Shown: positions 26,562-35,765 of the stretch, piece after piece
Layout: every line of letters begins with the position of its first letter
How positions within the stretch are numbered: position 1 is the first letter of the stretch
Origin: Pseudoduganella buxea
Lineage (GTDB): Bacteria; Pseudomonadota; Gammaproteobacteria; Burkholderiales; Burkholderiaceae_D
DNA: 64,000 nt
Assembly (NCBI RefSeq): GCF_009720835.1
Contig: NZ_WNKZ01000015.1
Span: 16,918 to 80,917 of the forward strand
Reading direction: 5' to 3'
The notes under the pieces: generated by a model
What the model was told of the DNA's origin: nothing
Database searches by the model: none
What the model saw: the letters and a program-made list of their open reading frames with translations, nothing else
Program-made: the position numbers and the translations under genes

Positions 26562-27527
26562 TTGAAAAACGTAAAAACTGTAGCACCAGGACAAACTCGT
26601 CGTTCCCGCATGATGGGTGTCGGCATGCTCGTGATGACTGCCGCCATTCTCACCGCCTGCGGCGACAAAGCGGAAAAAAAACCGGGCCAGGCCCTGGCCA
26701 GCGTGAATGGTGAAGAAATCACCGTGATGCAGCTCAATGACGAGCTCGGTCGCGTCAACCCGCAGGCCGCGCAGCAGGAAACCACGCGCAAGCAACTGCT
26801 GGACGCCCTGATCGACCGGCAATTGCTGCAGAGCGAGGCGGCCAAGGAAAAGCTGGACCGCGATCCGAAGGTGCTGCAGGCGATCGAACGGGCCAAGTCC
26901 ACCATCGTGGCCCAGGCCTACCTGCAAAAGCGCATCGGCACCGTGGCGCGCCCGAGCAAGACGGAAGTCGAGGCATACTATACGCAGAACCCGAACCTGT
27001 TTGCCAACCGCAAGCAGTTCGACATGCGCCAGCTGGTGCTGGCCACCTCCGACGTCAACGACGATGTGAAGAAGGCAATCGATTCGTCCAAGTCGCTCGA
27101 CGAAGTGGCTGCCTGGCTGGAAGCCCACCAGGTCAAGTTCGGCCGTGCCCAGCTGGCACGTGCCAGCACCGACCTGCCGCCTGAGCTGAACAGCCGCCTG
27201 CTGGCGATGCCGAAAGGGCAGATGTTCATCATTCGTGAAGGCGCCCGCAGCATGCTGATCGCCATCAACGAAATCAAGGACGCACCGCTGACGCTGGAAC
27301 AGGCCGCACCGCAGATCGAACAGTTCCTGTTCAACAAGAAGAACAAGGAAGCCGCGGATGCTGCCATCAAGCAGCTGCGTTCGACCGCCAAGATCGAATA
27401 CATGAACCAGCCGGCCGGTACCACGCCCGCGGCCCCTGCAGCGGCTACGGCCGCAGCGCCGGCAGCGGCCACGGCGGCACCTGCGGCCGACGCGGCTGCC
27501 GCTCGCGGCGTCGCCGGCCTGAAGTAA
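26562..27527 (+). CDS. epsD: EpsD-family peptidyl-prolyl cis-trans isomerase, lipoprotein
   Basis: A 321-residue SurA/parvulin-related protein of exosortase exopolysaccharide operons. I choose TTG 26562 because GGAGGA (26552-26557) is ideally spaced and because it yields a lipoprotein signal: basic MKNVKTVAPGQTRRSR, a hydrophobic core, then the lipobox ILTAC with Cys33. The mature part has a helical SurA-like N domain (VNGEEITVMQLNDELGRVNP, LDALIDRQLLQSEA), then KQFDMRQLVLA onwards, a rotamase-like region. It ends in an Ala/Pro-rich low-complexity tail (about 290-315). It probably assists assembly of export or PEP-CTERM proteins in the periplasm. Confidence 0.88.
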   Translation: MKNVKTVAPGQTRRSRMMGVGMLVMTAAILTACGDKAEKKPGQALASVNGEEITVMQLNDELGRVNPQAAQQETTRKQLLDALIDRQLLQSEAAKEKLDRDPKVLQAIERAKSTIVAQAYLQKRIGTVARPSKTEVEAYYTQNPNLFANRKQFDMRQLVLATSDVNDDVKKAIDSSKSLDEVAAWLEAHQVKFGRAQLARASTDLPPELNSRLLAMPKGQMFIIREGARSMLIAINEIKDAPLTLEQAAPQIEQFLFNKKNKEAADAAIKQLRSTAKIEYMNQPAGTTPAAPAAATAAAPAAATAAPAADAAAARGVAGLK

Positions 27528-27566
27528 CCTGCTGTCAATCATTATCGGTATAAGAGGAATTACAAA

Positions 27567-28355
27567 ATGAAAAAAATGCTTTTGTGGGTTGCGGCGGGGA
27601 TGCTGAGCCTGTTCATGGGGTCGGCCATGGCCGCCAACGGTACGCTGGGCCCCGGCGACGTGGTCCGGGTCGGCGTGTACGGCATGCCGGACATGACCGT
27701 CGAAACGCGCGTCACGCCGGCCGGCACCATCACCTTCCCGCTGATCGGCCAGGTCCAGCTGAATGGCCTGGAAATCCCGGTGGCCGAACGCAAGATCGCC
27801 GACATGCTGGAAAAGGGCGGCTTCGTCAAGAAGCCCCAGGTGTCGATCCTCGTGACCGGCCTGTCCAGCCAGCAGGTTTCCGTGCTGGGCGCCGTGCTGC
27901 GTCCTGGCCGCTACCCGATCGAAGGCCGCCGTACCGTGCTCGACATGCTGGCGCTGGCCGGCGGCATGAACACCGATGGCGCCGACTCCATCACGCTGAT
28001 CCGCAAGCGCGGCACCAGCGTGACGAAGGAAACGCTGGACATCGTCGCGATGATGCGCAGCGGCGAGCTGCAGCGTGACGTCGAAATGACGGCCGACGAC
28101 ATCATCTATGTCGAACGCGCACCACGCTTCTACATCTACGGTGAAGTACAGCGTCCTGGCGCCTTCCGCCTGGAACGCCAGATGACGGTATTGCAGGCCC
28201 TGGCGGTCGGCGGTGGCCTGTCGCAGCGTGGCACGGAGCGTGGCATGCGTATCAAGCGTCGCGATGCGGACGGCAAGCTGCAGGTACTCGATGCCAAGCA
28301 CGACGACCTGCTGCAAATCGACGATATCGTGTACGTCAAGGAAAGCCTGTTCTGA
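27567..28355 (+). CDS. epsE: Polysaccharide export protein EpsE (Wza/OPX family)
   Basis: A 262-residue periplasmic/outer-membrane export protein. Signal peptide to AMAA (~23), then the polysaccharide-export (Poly_export) domain LGPGDVVRVGVYGMPDMTVETRVTPAGTITFPLIGQV, and two SLBB-type segments (QVSVLGAVLRPGRYPIEGRRTVLDMLALAGG; FYIYGEVQRPGAFRLERQMTVLQALAVGGG). It lacks a lipobox and the long C-terminal amphipathic helix of Wza, as usual for the short EpsE type, so it needs a separate outer-membrane partner, perhaps EpsL. AGAGGA precedes the ATG. Confidence 0.92.
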   Translation: MKKMLLWVAAGMLSLFMGSAMAANGTLGPGDVVRVGVYGMPDMTVETRVTPAGTITFPLIGQVQLNGLEIPVAERKIADMLEKGGFVKKPQVSILVTGLSSQQVSVLGAVLRPGRYPIEGRRTVLDMLALAGGMNTDGADSITLIRKRGTSVTKETLDIVAMMRSGELQRDVEMTADDIIYVERAPRFYIYGEVQRPGAFRLERQMTVLQALAVGGGLSQRGTERGMRIKRRDADGKLQVLDAKHDDLLQIDDIVYVKESLF

Positions 28356-28396
28356 CAGGTACCGATTTTTTTATCTCTGCGTCCTAAGGCGGTTCC

Positions 28397-29803
28397 ATGA
28401 GTTTCTCGCAATTTCTACTAATCCTGCGCGCGCGCAAGAAGATCGTCCTGTGGACCCTTCTCGCCGCCGTGCTGCTGACTCTTGTGGCCAGCCTGCTGAT
28501 GCCCAAGACTTACAAGGCTACCAACTCGCTGGTCATGAATTTTAAAGGCGTCGACCCGGTGACGGGACTGGCGCTGCCGGGCCAGCTGCTGCCTGGATTC
28601 ATGGCTACCCAGATCGATATCATTGGCAGCAAGAACGTCGCGCTGCGCGTCGTCGACGACCTCGGCCTGGCCAACAATCCTGCCGTCATCGCCCAGTTCA
28701 ACGAAGCGACCGGCGGCAACGGCACGGTGCGCGACTGGCTGGCCGACCTGCTGCTCAAGAAGCTGGAAGTCGAACCGTCGCGCGAAAGCTCGGTCGTCGG
28801 CGTCAGCTTCTCGGGCTCGGACCCGCAGTTCGTTGCCGCCGTGGCCAACGCGTTTGCCGACGCTTACCAGAAGGTCAGCGTGCAACTGCGCGTCGAACCG
28901 ATGCAGCGTGCGTCGACTTACTTCAATGGCCAGGTGCGCGTGTTGCGCGACAACCTGGAAGCGGCGCAGAGCCGCCTGTCGAAGTACCAGCAGGAACATG
29001 GCATTGTCAGCGTCGACAACCGCCTCGACGTGGAATCGCAGCGCCTGAACGAACTGTCGTCGCAGCTGGTGGCAGCACAGGCCCAGCTGGCCGACGCGCA
29101 GTCGCGCCGCTCGATGGCCCGCAACTCGTCGGCCCAGTCGCCCGACGTGACGTCCAACCCGCTGATCCAGAACCTGAAGGTGAGCCTGGGCGCGGCCGAG
29201 GCACGGCTGGCACAGCTGAGCCAGAAGCTGGCACGCAACCATCCGGATTACCTGGCTGCCCGTGCCGAGGCTGACCGCCTGACCAAGGACCTGCGCGAGC
29301 AGATGAGCATTGCGTCGAGCAGCGTGAGCAACAACGCCACCATCTTGGGCGAGCGTGAAGCGACCCTGCGCGCCGCGCTGGCCGAACAGAAGGCCAAGCT
29401 GCTGGACCTGAACCGCCTGCGCGACGAAATGAATGTACTGCAGAAGGATGTCGAGAGCGCCCAGCGCGCCTTCGAAGCCACGTCGCAGCGCTCGTCCCAG
29501 ACGCGCCTGGAAGGCCAGGTCAACCAGTCCGACGTCGCCGTGCTGAATCCGGCCGTCGCACCGACCAAGCCGGCCGGTCCGCGCGTGCTGTTCAATGTCA
29601 TGCTGTCGATCATCTTCGGCAGCATCCTGGGCGTCGGCCTGGGCCTGCTGGTGGAAATGCTGGACCGCCGCGTGCGCTCCAAGAACGACCTGTCCGACGT
29701 ACTGCAGCTGCCCGTGCTGGGTGCGCTGGACTGGAAAACGCGTCCGGCCCGCCGCTTCGCGTTGAGCAAACTGCGCCGCAACCGTGCGCTGGCCGCCTCT
29801 TGA
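28397..29803 (+). CDS. epsF: Chain length determinant protein EpsF (Wzz family)
   Basis: A 468-residue polysaccharide co-polymerase. Membrane helix 1 is at about 16-35 ([20 protein letters not shown]), followed by the Wzz periplasmic domain, a long coiled coil (about 165-375, [13 protein letters not shown] to [13 protein letters not shown]), a proline-rich PTKPAGPRV and membrane helix 2 (about 395-418). A short cytoplasmic tail follows. The separate ATPase EpsG downstream is its expected partner, as in other split co-polymerase/kinase pairs. It would set polymer length together with the polymerase. Confidence 0.92.
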   Translation: MSFSQFLLILRARKKIVLWTLLAAVLLTLVASLLMPKTYKATNSLVMNFKGVDPVTGLALPGQLLPGFMATQIDIIGSKNVALRVVDDLGLANNPAVIAQFNEATGGNGTVRDWLADLLLKKLEVEPSRESSVVGVSFSGSDPQFVAAVANAFADAYQKVSVQLRVEPMQRASTYFNGQVRVLRDNLEAAQSRLSKYQQEHGIVSVDNRLDVESQRLNELSSQLVAAQAQLADAQSRRSMARNSSAQSPDVTSNPLIQNLKVSLGAAEARLAQLSQKLARNHPDYLAARAEADRLTKDLREQMSIASSSVSNNATILGEREATLRAALAEQKAKLLDLNRLRDEMNVLQKDVESAQRAFEATSQRSSQTRLEGQVNQSDVAVLNPAVAPTKPAGPRVLFNVMLSIIFGSILGVGLGLLVEMLDRRVRSKNDLSDVLQLPVLGALDWKTRPARRFALSKLRRNRALAAS

Positions 29804-29816
29804 TATGGAGCACATC

Positions 29817-30689
29817 ATGAATTTCCCCGCACCCGCTTCCGCAGCGGCGTCCCAGCCGCGCAGCGGCGACAGCATCGGCGCGCTGCTGCTTGCCTCGCGC
29901 AAGATCACGCCGGAAAATGCCGAACAGGTCCTGCGCCTGCAGAAGGAAACCGGCATGCGCTTCGGCGAAGCGGCCCAGCGTCTCGGCCTGGTAACGGAAG
30001 CCGACATCGCCCAGGTGCTGGCACGCCAGTTCGACTATCCCTACCTGCAGCCAGGCACCGGGCCTTACCCGGAACAACTGGTGGCAGCCTACCAGCCGTT
30101 CTCGCCGCAAGTCGAGACCCTGCGCGCGGTACGCAGCCAGCTGATGCTGAAATGGTTCGGCGGCAACCGCAAGTCGCTGGTCGTCATGGGCGTCAGCGGC
30201 GGCGACGGCGCCAGCCTGTTCACGGCCAACCTTGCCGTCGTGTTTTCGCAGCTGGGCCAGCGCACCTTGCTGGTCGATGCCAACCTGCGCCGTCCGCGCC
30301 AGCATGAGATCTTCGTGCTGAAGGCCCGCCAGGGCCTGTCCGACGTGTTGGCCGGCCGTGCCGGGCTGGAAGCCGTTACCGTGATCGAGTCGTTCGTCGA
30401 CCTGTCCGTGCTGGGTGCCGGCACGCTGCCGCCGAACCCGCAGGAGCTGCTCAGCCGCGGCACCTTCGGCGCCCTCAATGCACAGCTGGAAAACCTGTAC
30501 GACGTGGTGCTGTACGATGTGCCGACGGTGGCGATGGGATCGGACCCGCTGGTGGCCGCTGCCCGTTCCGGCGGCGTGCTGCTGGTGGTGCGCCGCAATC
30601 ATTCCGCGCTGGCCGACGTCGCCGCGCTGCGCGAGCAGGTCGAACGCAGCGGTGCCGAAGTGGTGGGCGCCGTGATGGTGGACTTCTGA
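29817..30689 (+). CDS. epsG: EpsG, BY-kinase-like ATPase with altered Walker A
   Basis: A 290-residue cytoplasmic protein. GGAG (29808-29811) supports ATG 29817 over ATG 29805. Residues ~14-75 (IGALLLASRKITPENAEQVLRLQKETGMRFGEA, DIAQVLARQFDYPYL) resemble the N-terminal domain of GspE-type secretion ATPases. The C-terminal part is a ParA/BY-kinase fold with Walker A' TLLVDANLRRPR and Walker B VVLYDVP. The P-loop reads GVSGGDGASLFTANLA: the normal Lys of GxGKS is Ala132. No C-terminal tyrosine cluster is present. EpsG proteins often deviate here; this copy may be a regulator or scaffold for EpsF rather than an active kinase. Confidence 0.88.
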   Translation: MNFPAPASAAASQPRSGDSIGALLLASRKITPENAEQVLRLQKETGMRFGEAAQRLGLVTEADIAQVLARQFDYPYLQPGTGPYPEQLVAAYQPFSPQVETLRAVRSQLMLKWFGGNRKSLVVMGVSGGDGASLFTANLAVVFSQLGQRTLLVDANLRRPRQHEIFVLKARQGLSDVLAGRAGLEAVTVIESFVDLSVLGAGTLPPNPQELLSRGTFGALNAQLENLYDVVLYDVPTVAMGSDPLVAAARSGGVLLVVRRNHSALADVAALREQVERSGAEVVGAVMVDF

Positions 30690-30690
30690 T

Positions 30691-31602
30691 ATGTCCGCAG
30701 CGATGCCACAGCCCCGTAGCGAGACCGTGCCGGCGGTACACTGGAAAAGCTTCCTGAGCGACTGGTGGCCGGCCGCCGTCGGCCTGCTCGCCATGTTCGT
30801 GCCAACCTTCCTCAGCCTGGCGAACGGCATGTGGTCGACGGAAAGCTACGCCCATGGCCCGATCATCCTGGCCCTGGCCTTGTGGTTGCTGTGGCGTCAG
30901 TGGCCGGACATGATGGCGGCGATCGGCGAGCCGCGCCCGAGCGCGGCCGGCTGGCCCTTGCTGGCCGCCGCGCTGTTCTGCTACGTCATCGGACGCTCGC
31001 AGGGCATCCAGGCCGGCGAACTGCTGGCCTTCGTGCTGGCGCTCGTGTCGCTGCTGCTGCTTGGCTGGGGCGGTCGCGCACTGCGCTTCCAGTGGTTCCC
31101 GATCTTCTTCATGCTGTTCATGATTCCGCTGCCCGGCCCCCTGGTGGCGGCGCTGACGATGCCGATGAAGATGGCGGTGTCCTATATGACGGAGCTGATC
31201 CTGTTCACGGCCGGCTACCCGATTGCCCGCAGCGGCGTGATCCTGCAGATCGGCCAGTACCAGCTGCTGGTGGCCGATGCCTGCGCGGGCCTGCAGACCT
31301 TGCTGACCCTTGAGGCACTCGGCCTGTTCTACCTGAACGTGGTGCGCCATACGGCGGTGCTGCGCAATGTCGTGCTCGCCGTGCTGATCATTCCGATCTC
31401 GTTCACGGCCAACGTCATCCGCGTGATCGCGCTGACGCTGATTACCTATTACTTCGGCGACGCGGCCGGCCAGGGATTCCTGCATGGTTTCGCAGGCATG
31501 GTGCTGTTCATCAGCGCGCTGATCCTGATCCTGTCCGTCGATACCCTGTTGCAAACCCTCGTCGCGCGTCGTGCGCGCCGGGCCGTCGGGAGTCCTGCAT
31601 GA
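30691..31602 (+). CDS. xrtB: Exosortase B (EpsH-type transpeptidase)
   Basis: A 303-residue inner-membrane protein with about eight hydrophobic helices. The exosortase catalytic triad is complete: Cys198 in ADACAGLQTLLTLEALG, Arg244 in NVIRVIAL and His265 in FLHGFAGMVLF. Exosortases recognise the C-terminal PEP-CTERM signal of exported proteins, cleave it and probably join the protein to an extracellular polymer. The gene starts one base after epsG and overlaps epsI by four bases (31599-31602). Neighbours epsD-G and epsI define the B type. The PEP-CTERM protein at 55265-55909 is a candidate substrate. Confidence 0.93.
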   Translation: MSAAMPQPRSETVPAVHWKSFLSDWWPAAVGLLAMFVPTFLSLANGMWSTESYAHGPIILALALWLLWRQWPDMMAAIGEPRPSAAGWPLLAAALFCYVIGRSQGIQAGELLAFVLALVSLLLLGWGGRALRFQWFPIFFMLFMIPLPGPLVAALTMPMKMAVSYMTELILFTAGYPIARSGVILQIGQYQLLVADACAGLQTLLTLEALGLFYLNVVRHTAVLRNVVLAVLIIPISFTANVIRVIALTLITYYFGDAAGQGFLHGFAGMVLFISALILILSVDTLLQTLVARRARRAVGSPA

Positions 31603-32285
31603 ACCGCACAATGATGAAGGCCCTGGTGGCGGGTGGCCTGATGGTAATGTCCGCCGCCGGCGCGAAATACCTGACGCCCACGCAGCATATGTCGCAGATG
31701 CGGCCGGAGCGTACGCTCGAGCAGATGATCCCGACCCGCTTTGCGGGCTGGGCCGAGGAAAAGATGCTGGCCAACTCCGTCGTCGATCCGCAAATCGAGG
31801 AAGAGCTCAAGCGCATCTATACGCAGACGGTCAACCGTACCTATGTCAACGAGCAGGGTGAACGCATCATGCTGTCCGTAGCCTATGGCACGGACCAGAG
31901 CGACAGCAGCCAGGTGCACTATCCGGAAGTGTGCTATCCGGCCCAGGGCTTCCGCGTCACGTCGAACCAGCAAAGCAGCATCACGCTGGGCGGGGCGCGG
32001 TTGCCCGTGAAGCGGCTGGAAACGAATTTCCAGCAGCAGCGCTTCGAACCCGTCACCTACTGGACCACCGTGGGTGACAAGGCGGTGACGAATGGCATCG
32101 ACAAGAAATTGGCGGAAATGCGATACGGCTTCAGCGGAACCATTCCCGATGGACTGCTGTTCCGCGTCTCGTCGATCGACCGCGAGTCGGCCAGCGCCTT
32201 CGCCGTCCAGGAGCAGTTCGTTCGCGCCCTCGCCAGTGCGCTCGACCCGGCAGCGCGGCAACGCCTGATGGGCATGACGCAGTAA
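31599..32285 (+). CDS. epsI: Exosortase B-associated protein EpsI
   Basis: A 228-residue periplasmic protein with an N-terminal signal or anchor (MKALVAGGLMVMSAAGAKYL). The EpsI family signature HYPEVCYPAQGFRV is at about 106-119. The body contains the expected YVNEQGERIMLSVAYGTDQS and FQQQRFEPVTYWTTVGD. Function is not known at molecular level; the gene is always beside an exosortase and in some species fused to it. Its ATG overlaps the xrtB stop, indicating translational coupling. Confidence 0.9.
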   Translation: MNRTMMKALVAGGLMVMSAAGAKYLTPTQHMSQMRPERTLEQMIPTRFAGWAEEKMLANSVVDPQIEEELKRIYTQTVNRTYVNEQGERIMLSVAYGTDQSDSSQVHYPEVCYPAQGFRVTSNQQSSITLGGARLPVKRLETNFQQQRFEPVTYWTTVGDKAVTNGIDKKLAEMRYGFSGTIPDGLLFRVSSIDRESASAFAVQEQFVRALASALDPAARQRLMGMTQ

Positions 32286-32290
32286 AAGTC

Positions 32291-32312
32291 GCCGTGGTCT
32301 CTTGACCACGGC
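32291..32312 (+). other. Perfect 9-bp hairpin between epsI and the flippase gene
   Basis: GCCGTGGTC (32291-32299) pairs with GACCACGGC (32304-32312) over a TCTT loop, six bases after the epsI stop. No T run follows, so it may mark an mRNA processing or attenuation point between the exosortase part and the polymer assembly part of the operon. Confidence 0.6.
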
Positions 32313-32332
32313 CGCACAGCATCAAAGGAATC

Positions 32333-33790
32333 ATGTCGCTTGCAGCAAAGACTCTGACCGCGGTCACGAGCAATTACATCGGCACGCTGGTACGCGTGGT
32401 CGCGCAGTTCGGCGCACAGCTTGTCATCATGCGCCAATTGGGCCCGGAGCCGGTCGGCATGTTCGGTTACGTGACCCTGGCATTCGGCGTGCTGGCGCTG
32501 TTTGTCGACCAGGGCTTCGGCTGGTCGCTGATCCAGAGCGACTGGGACGAGGAAGAAATCAAGATCGTCCTGTCGCGCCTGCTGCTGGGCTCCTCGCTGG
32601 CCGCCGTTCTCGTGTACTGCCTTTCCTGGCCGGCCGAGTATTACCTGGGCGGCCTGGCGGGCAGCCTGTTCCGGTGGGCTGCGCCTTCTTGCGTGCTGAT
32701 CGCCGTGTGGGGCATCGCGCAGGCCCGCCTGCGCAAGGATCTGCAGTTCGGTAAAATCCAGATCGCCAACACGGGCGCGTATATTTTCGCCACCCCGGTG
32801 GTGGGCGTTACGCTGGCCCTGCTCGGCTTTGGCGTTTGGTCGCTGCTGGCGGCCTGGTATGTGCAGTCGATCCTGATGGTCGCCATCAGCTACTATTACG
32901 CCCCACACTCGCTGAAGCTGGGCAATCCGTTCAAGTCGACGCGTGCCGGCGCCCTGGGCCGCCAGGTGGCGGGCATTAATATCGTCAACTGGTCGGTCGA
33001 CAACGTCAGCGGCCTGACGGTCGGCGCCCTGGGCCCATCGGCGCTGGGCACCTTCAACGCGGCGCTGATGCTGTCGCGCACCCCGGCGGTGCAACTGGCC
33101 CAGACCTTGCAAAGCGTGCTGTTTTCCGCCGCGTCGGCGCTGGGGCAGGATGCCATCCGCCAGCGGCGCCTCTACTTGGGGGCACTGTCCGTGATCGCCC
33201 TGATTGCCACGCCGGCGTACGGCTATGGCATGACCCACAGCGACTTCATTATCCGCATGGTATTCGGTGCCAAGTGGATCGACGCCAGCGGCGCCTTCGC
33301 CGCGATGACGGTGGGCATGGTGGCGGTCGCAATGAATGCGCTGTCCGGGGCCATGCTGACGGCCAACGGCGGGCAGGGCGCCGTGCTGCGTTCCCAGGTG
33401 CTGTGCCTGGTACTGATGACGGTTGCCCTGCTGGTGGCAAATCACTTCGGCCTGGTCGGTGTCGGCCTGGCCATTTCGCTGGCATACGTCATTCGCCTGG
33501 TCTACCAGATGCGCGCCATGGCCGAACGGATCGATATCCATGCGGGCGCCTTTGTCGAAGTGATGCGCGGCCCGCTTCTGGCGGCCTGCGTGATGGCGAT
33601 TCCGCTCGGCGCGCTGGCGCCTCGCAGCATTCCCGAAGCGGCCGCCGAGGGCCTGGCACTGCTGGGCCAGACGGGTGCCGTGCTGTGCCTGGTGGCGCTG
33701 TTCCCCCGCTGGTTCCTGTCGGACCCGCTGCGCGATGTCATGCAACGTTTCGGTCCGGGCGTCCGACTGCTCCGGCTGGTTGATCGATAA
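32333..33790 (+). CDS. Wzx-type lipid-linked oligosaccharide flippase
   Basis: A 485-residue membrane protein of the MOP superfamily polysaccharide transporter group, with 12-14 hydrophobic helices and charged positions inside helices as usual for Wzx. The N terminus (SNYIGTLVRVVAQFGAQLVIMRQLGPEPVGMFGYV) is like WzxC/TuaB proteins. It would move the undecaprenyl-linked repeat unit to the periplasmic face for polymerisation. AAGGA precedes the ATG. No polymer specificity can be read from sequence. Confidence 0.87.
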   Translation: MSLAAKTLTAVTSNYIGTLVRVVAQFGAQLVIMRQLGPEPVGMFGYVTLAFGVLALFVDQGFGWSLIQSDWDEEEIKIVLSRLLLGSSLAAVLVYCLSWPAEYYLGGLAGSLFRWAAPSCVLIAVWGIAQARLRKDLQFGKIQIANTGAYIFATPVVGVTLALLGFGVWSLLAAWYVQSILMVAISYYYAPHSLKLGNPFKSTRAGALGRQVAGINIVNWSVDNVSGLTVGALGPSALGTFNAALMLSRTPAVQLAQTLQSVLFSAASALGQDAIRQRRLYLGALSVIALIATPAYGYGMTHSDFIIRMVFGAKWIDASGAFAAMTVGMVAVAMNALSGAMLTANGGQGAVLRSQVLCLVLMTVALLVANHFGLVGVGLAISLAYVIRLVYQMRAMAERIDIHAGAFVEVMRGPLLAACVMAIPLGALAPRSIPEAAAEGLALLGQTGAVLCLVALFPRWFLSDPLRDVMQRFGPGVRLLRLVDR

Positions 33791-33818
33791 GCCGAATTTT
33801 TGAAGAGGGCCGCGGCTC

Positions 33819-35315
33819 ATGGATAACTTATTTACATTTTTCATCTTCCCCCTGGTGGCCCTGCTGCTGGGCGTCGGGGCCGTCATCGGCATTGCCGTCG
33901 GCAGCGGCGTGGTGGTGCGCTTGCGGCGCTGGGCTCTGCCGACCTTGCTGACCCTCGTTTCCGTCGCCAGTATCGGTGCCGTCGTGGCAATGGGCCGGCG
34001 CCTTCGCCTCAGCACGGAAGGCCTGGAGAATGTCGGCCAAGCCGATGTGGCCGGTGGCATGGTCGGCAAGTTGCTGCTTGTTTCCGTGATTGCCTGTGCC
34101 GTCGCACTGTGCGCAGCCCGCCTGTTCGATCTGAACGGCAGGTTGGCCGCGGCAGGCCGCTTCCACAAGCGCGGCATGGCCAATCCCAGCGATATCGCCA
34201 AGGCCTTCATGTGTTTTTACGTGGCGTCGAGTATCCTGCCGATCTTTTTCGGCGTGCAGGATTATTTCCACGTCCGCCTGGTGTACCCGTTTTTTGTTTA
34301 CCTGGCCATCTTCCTGTGGCTGCCGTTGCACGAGCGGGATCCGGTGAACGTCTGCAAGGTCATGACAGGCCTGATCGTCTTTACAAGCCTCCTGTTTGCT
34401 GTCGTACAGCCGGAAGCGGCAATCCAGCCCGGTTACGGCGGCCTGATTCCAGGATTTAACGTGCGGCTGCTGGGAACGACTACCCACGCCAATTCGCTGG
34501 GAGCGGTGACGTGCGGATACATTCTGCTTGAAATGGCCGAGCCCGTGCGCAAGCGCTGGATGCACCTGCTGCTGCTCGGCGGCGCGATCCTCTGCATCAT
34601 CCTGTCGCAGTCGAAGACGTCGATCATCGGCGTGTTCGCCGGCGCTTCCATCATTTATGGCACGCGCATCTGGCACTTCTTCAACCGCAAGGGGCGCGAC
34701 TACAACGGCGCCGGCGGGCAATTGCTTGCCCTCGCACTCGGCGTGGCATGTCTGATCATCGTTATCGTTGCCGCCGTGATGATGTTCGGCGACGGCAGCA
34801 TGCTCAGGAGCCTGGAGCGCAAGCTCAATCCGCGCGCCGTGGGCGACCTCAGTTCCGGAACCGGCCGCCTGTGGATCTGGGCAGCCGCCATCGATGCCGG
34901 CATGCAGAATCCCCTGTTCGGGCAGGGTGCCGACTACTGGAACCTGGCAACACGCCTGCGCCTCGGCCTCAGCGGTGCCGCAACGGCGCACAACCAGTAC
35001 CTGCAGGTGTTCAGCCTTTCCGGTCTCGTCGGGCTCGTGACACTGCTGATCTTCATGGGCTACCTGATCCGGTACGCCATCCGGGGAGCGAAGGCCAGCG
35101 GCAATGCCACCATTGCCATGCTGGTCGTGCTGCTGCTGAGAACCATCAGCGAGACACCGATCGCGCCAACAGTCATCCTGGCTGCCGAATTCTTCGCGAC
35201 AACGGCTTATTTCATTTACATTATCGATCGCGGCGCCCGTCCGCGACGGCTGGCCACGGCCGGCATGGCGCAGCTGGCCGGAACGATGCCGCAGACCGCA
35301 TTGCACTATCGTTAG
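33819..35315 (+). CDS. O-antigen ligase/polymerase-like membrane protein (Wzy/WaaL superfamily)
   Basis: A 498-residue protein with about 11-12 membrane helices. The large periplasmic loop typical of the O-antigen ligase/Wzy superfamily is visible: GTGRLWIWAAAIDAGMQNPLFGQGADYW, followed by AATAHNQYLQVFSLSGLVGL, where the His of the AHNxYL motif is characteristic. In this context it most likely polymerises the exopolysaccharide repeat units at the periplasmic side. AGAGGG precedes the ATG. No terminator was found after the stop; a 450-bp non-coding stretch follows. Confidence 0.85.
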   Translation: MDNLFTFFIFPLVALLLGVGAVIGIAVGSGVVVRLRRWALPTLLTLVSVASIGAVVAMGRRLRLSTEGLENVGQADVAGGMVGKLLLVSVIACAVALCAARLFDLNGRLAAAGRFHKRGMANPSDIAKAFMCFYVASSILPIFFGVQDYFHVRLVYPFFVYLAIFLWLPLHERDPVNVCKVMTGLIVFTSLLFAVVQPEAAIQPGYGGLIPGFNVRLLGTTTHANSLGAVTCGYILLEMAEPVRKRWMHLLLLGGAILCIILSQSKTSIIGVFAGASIIYGTRIWHFFNRKGRDYNGAGGQLLALALGVACLIIVIVAAVMMFGDGSMLRSLERKLNPRAVGDLSSGTGRLWIWAAAIDAGMQNPLFGQGADYWNLATRLRLGLSGAATAHNQYLQVFSLSGLVGLVTLLIFMGYLIRYAIRGAKASGNATIAMLVVLLLRTISETPIAPTVILAAEFFATTAYFIYIIDRGARPRRLATAGMAQLAGTMPQTALHYR

Positions 35316-35765
35316 AGTTTGCAGGCATGCCGGCCACGCAGGCGGCATGCCAAGCGAATGCAGTTCGTCCCGCAGCATGTGCCCAGAGGCATGATCGACA
35401 GGACACCCTATCCCTGCCTAAGACAGGGCAGTCAACCATGCCGAGGCATTCCGACATGATGTGTCCGATATTCGGCGTGGAATGAATTCAATTTTCTTAA
35501 CACAGACCGATGGCAATATGCCAGCACCTACTGTGAAAACGACAAAAATTGCCATTTAAACTGTTTGAAATGCGCCACAGCGCATTGGAAAATTGCCTTG
35601 AGTAAATTGTGGCCAATGGTTTTCGTAGGGAAACCCAGTATAATGGCAGTAACAGAAATGTGCTGGGCACCAAGAAGAGTCATGCTCACGCCCTTAAAAA
35701 CGGCCCGCGCAAGTCTCATCGCACGAAATCGTGCCCGCTCAATGCTCTTCGATGGAGATAGATAG
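35316..35765. other. 450-bp intergenic region with a candidate promoter
   Basis: The left half has small inverted repeats (CCCTG and CAGGG around 35411-35427). The right half is AT-rich and contains a perfect TATAAT (35639-35644) without a strong -35, which could start the lyase transcript about 115 bases upstream of its ATG. A 66-codon frame at 35565-35765 has no ribosome site or family features and is not counted as a gene. Confidence 0.5.

Noticed and set aside
35565..35765. 66-codon open frame directly before the secreted lyase
   Set aside because: No ribosome site, and the likely -10 box (35639-35644) lies inside it, so it is probably untranslated leader.
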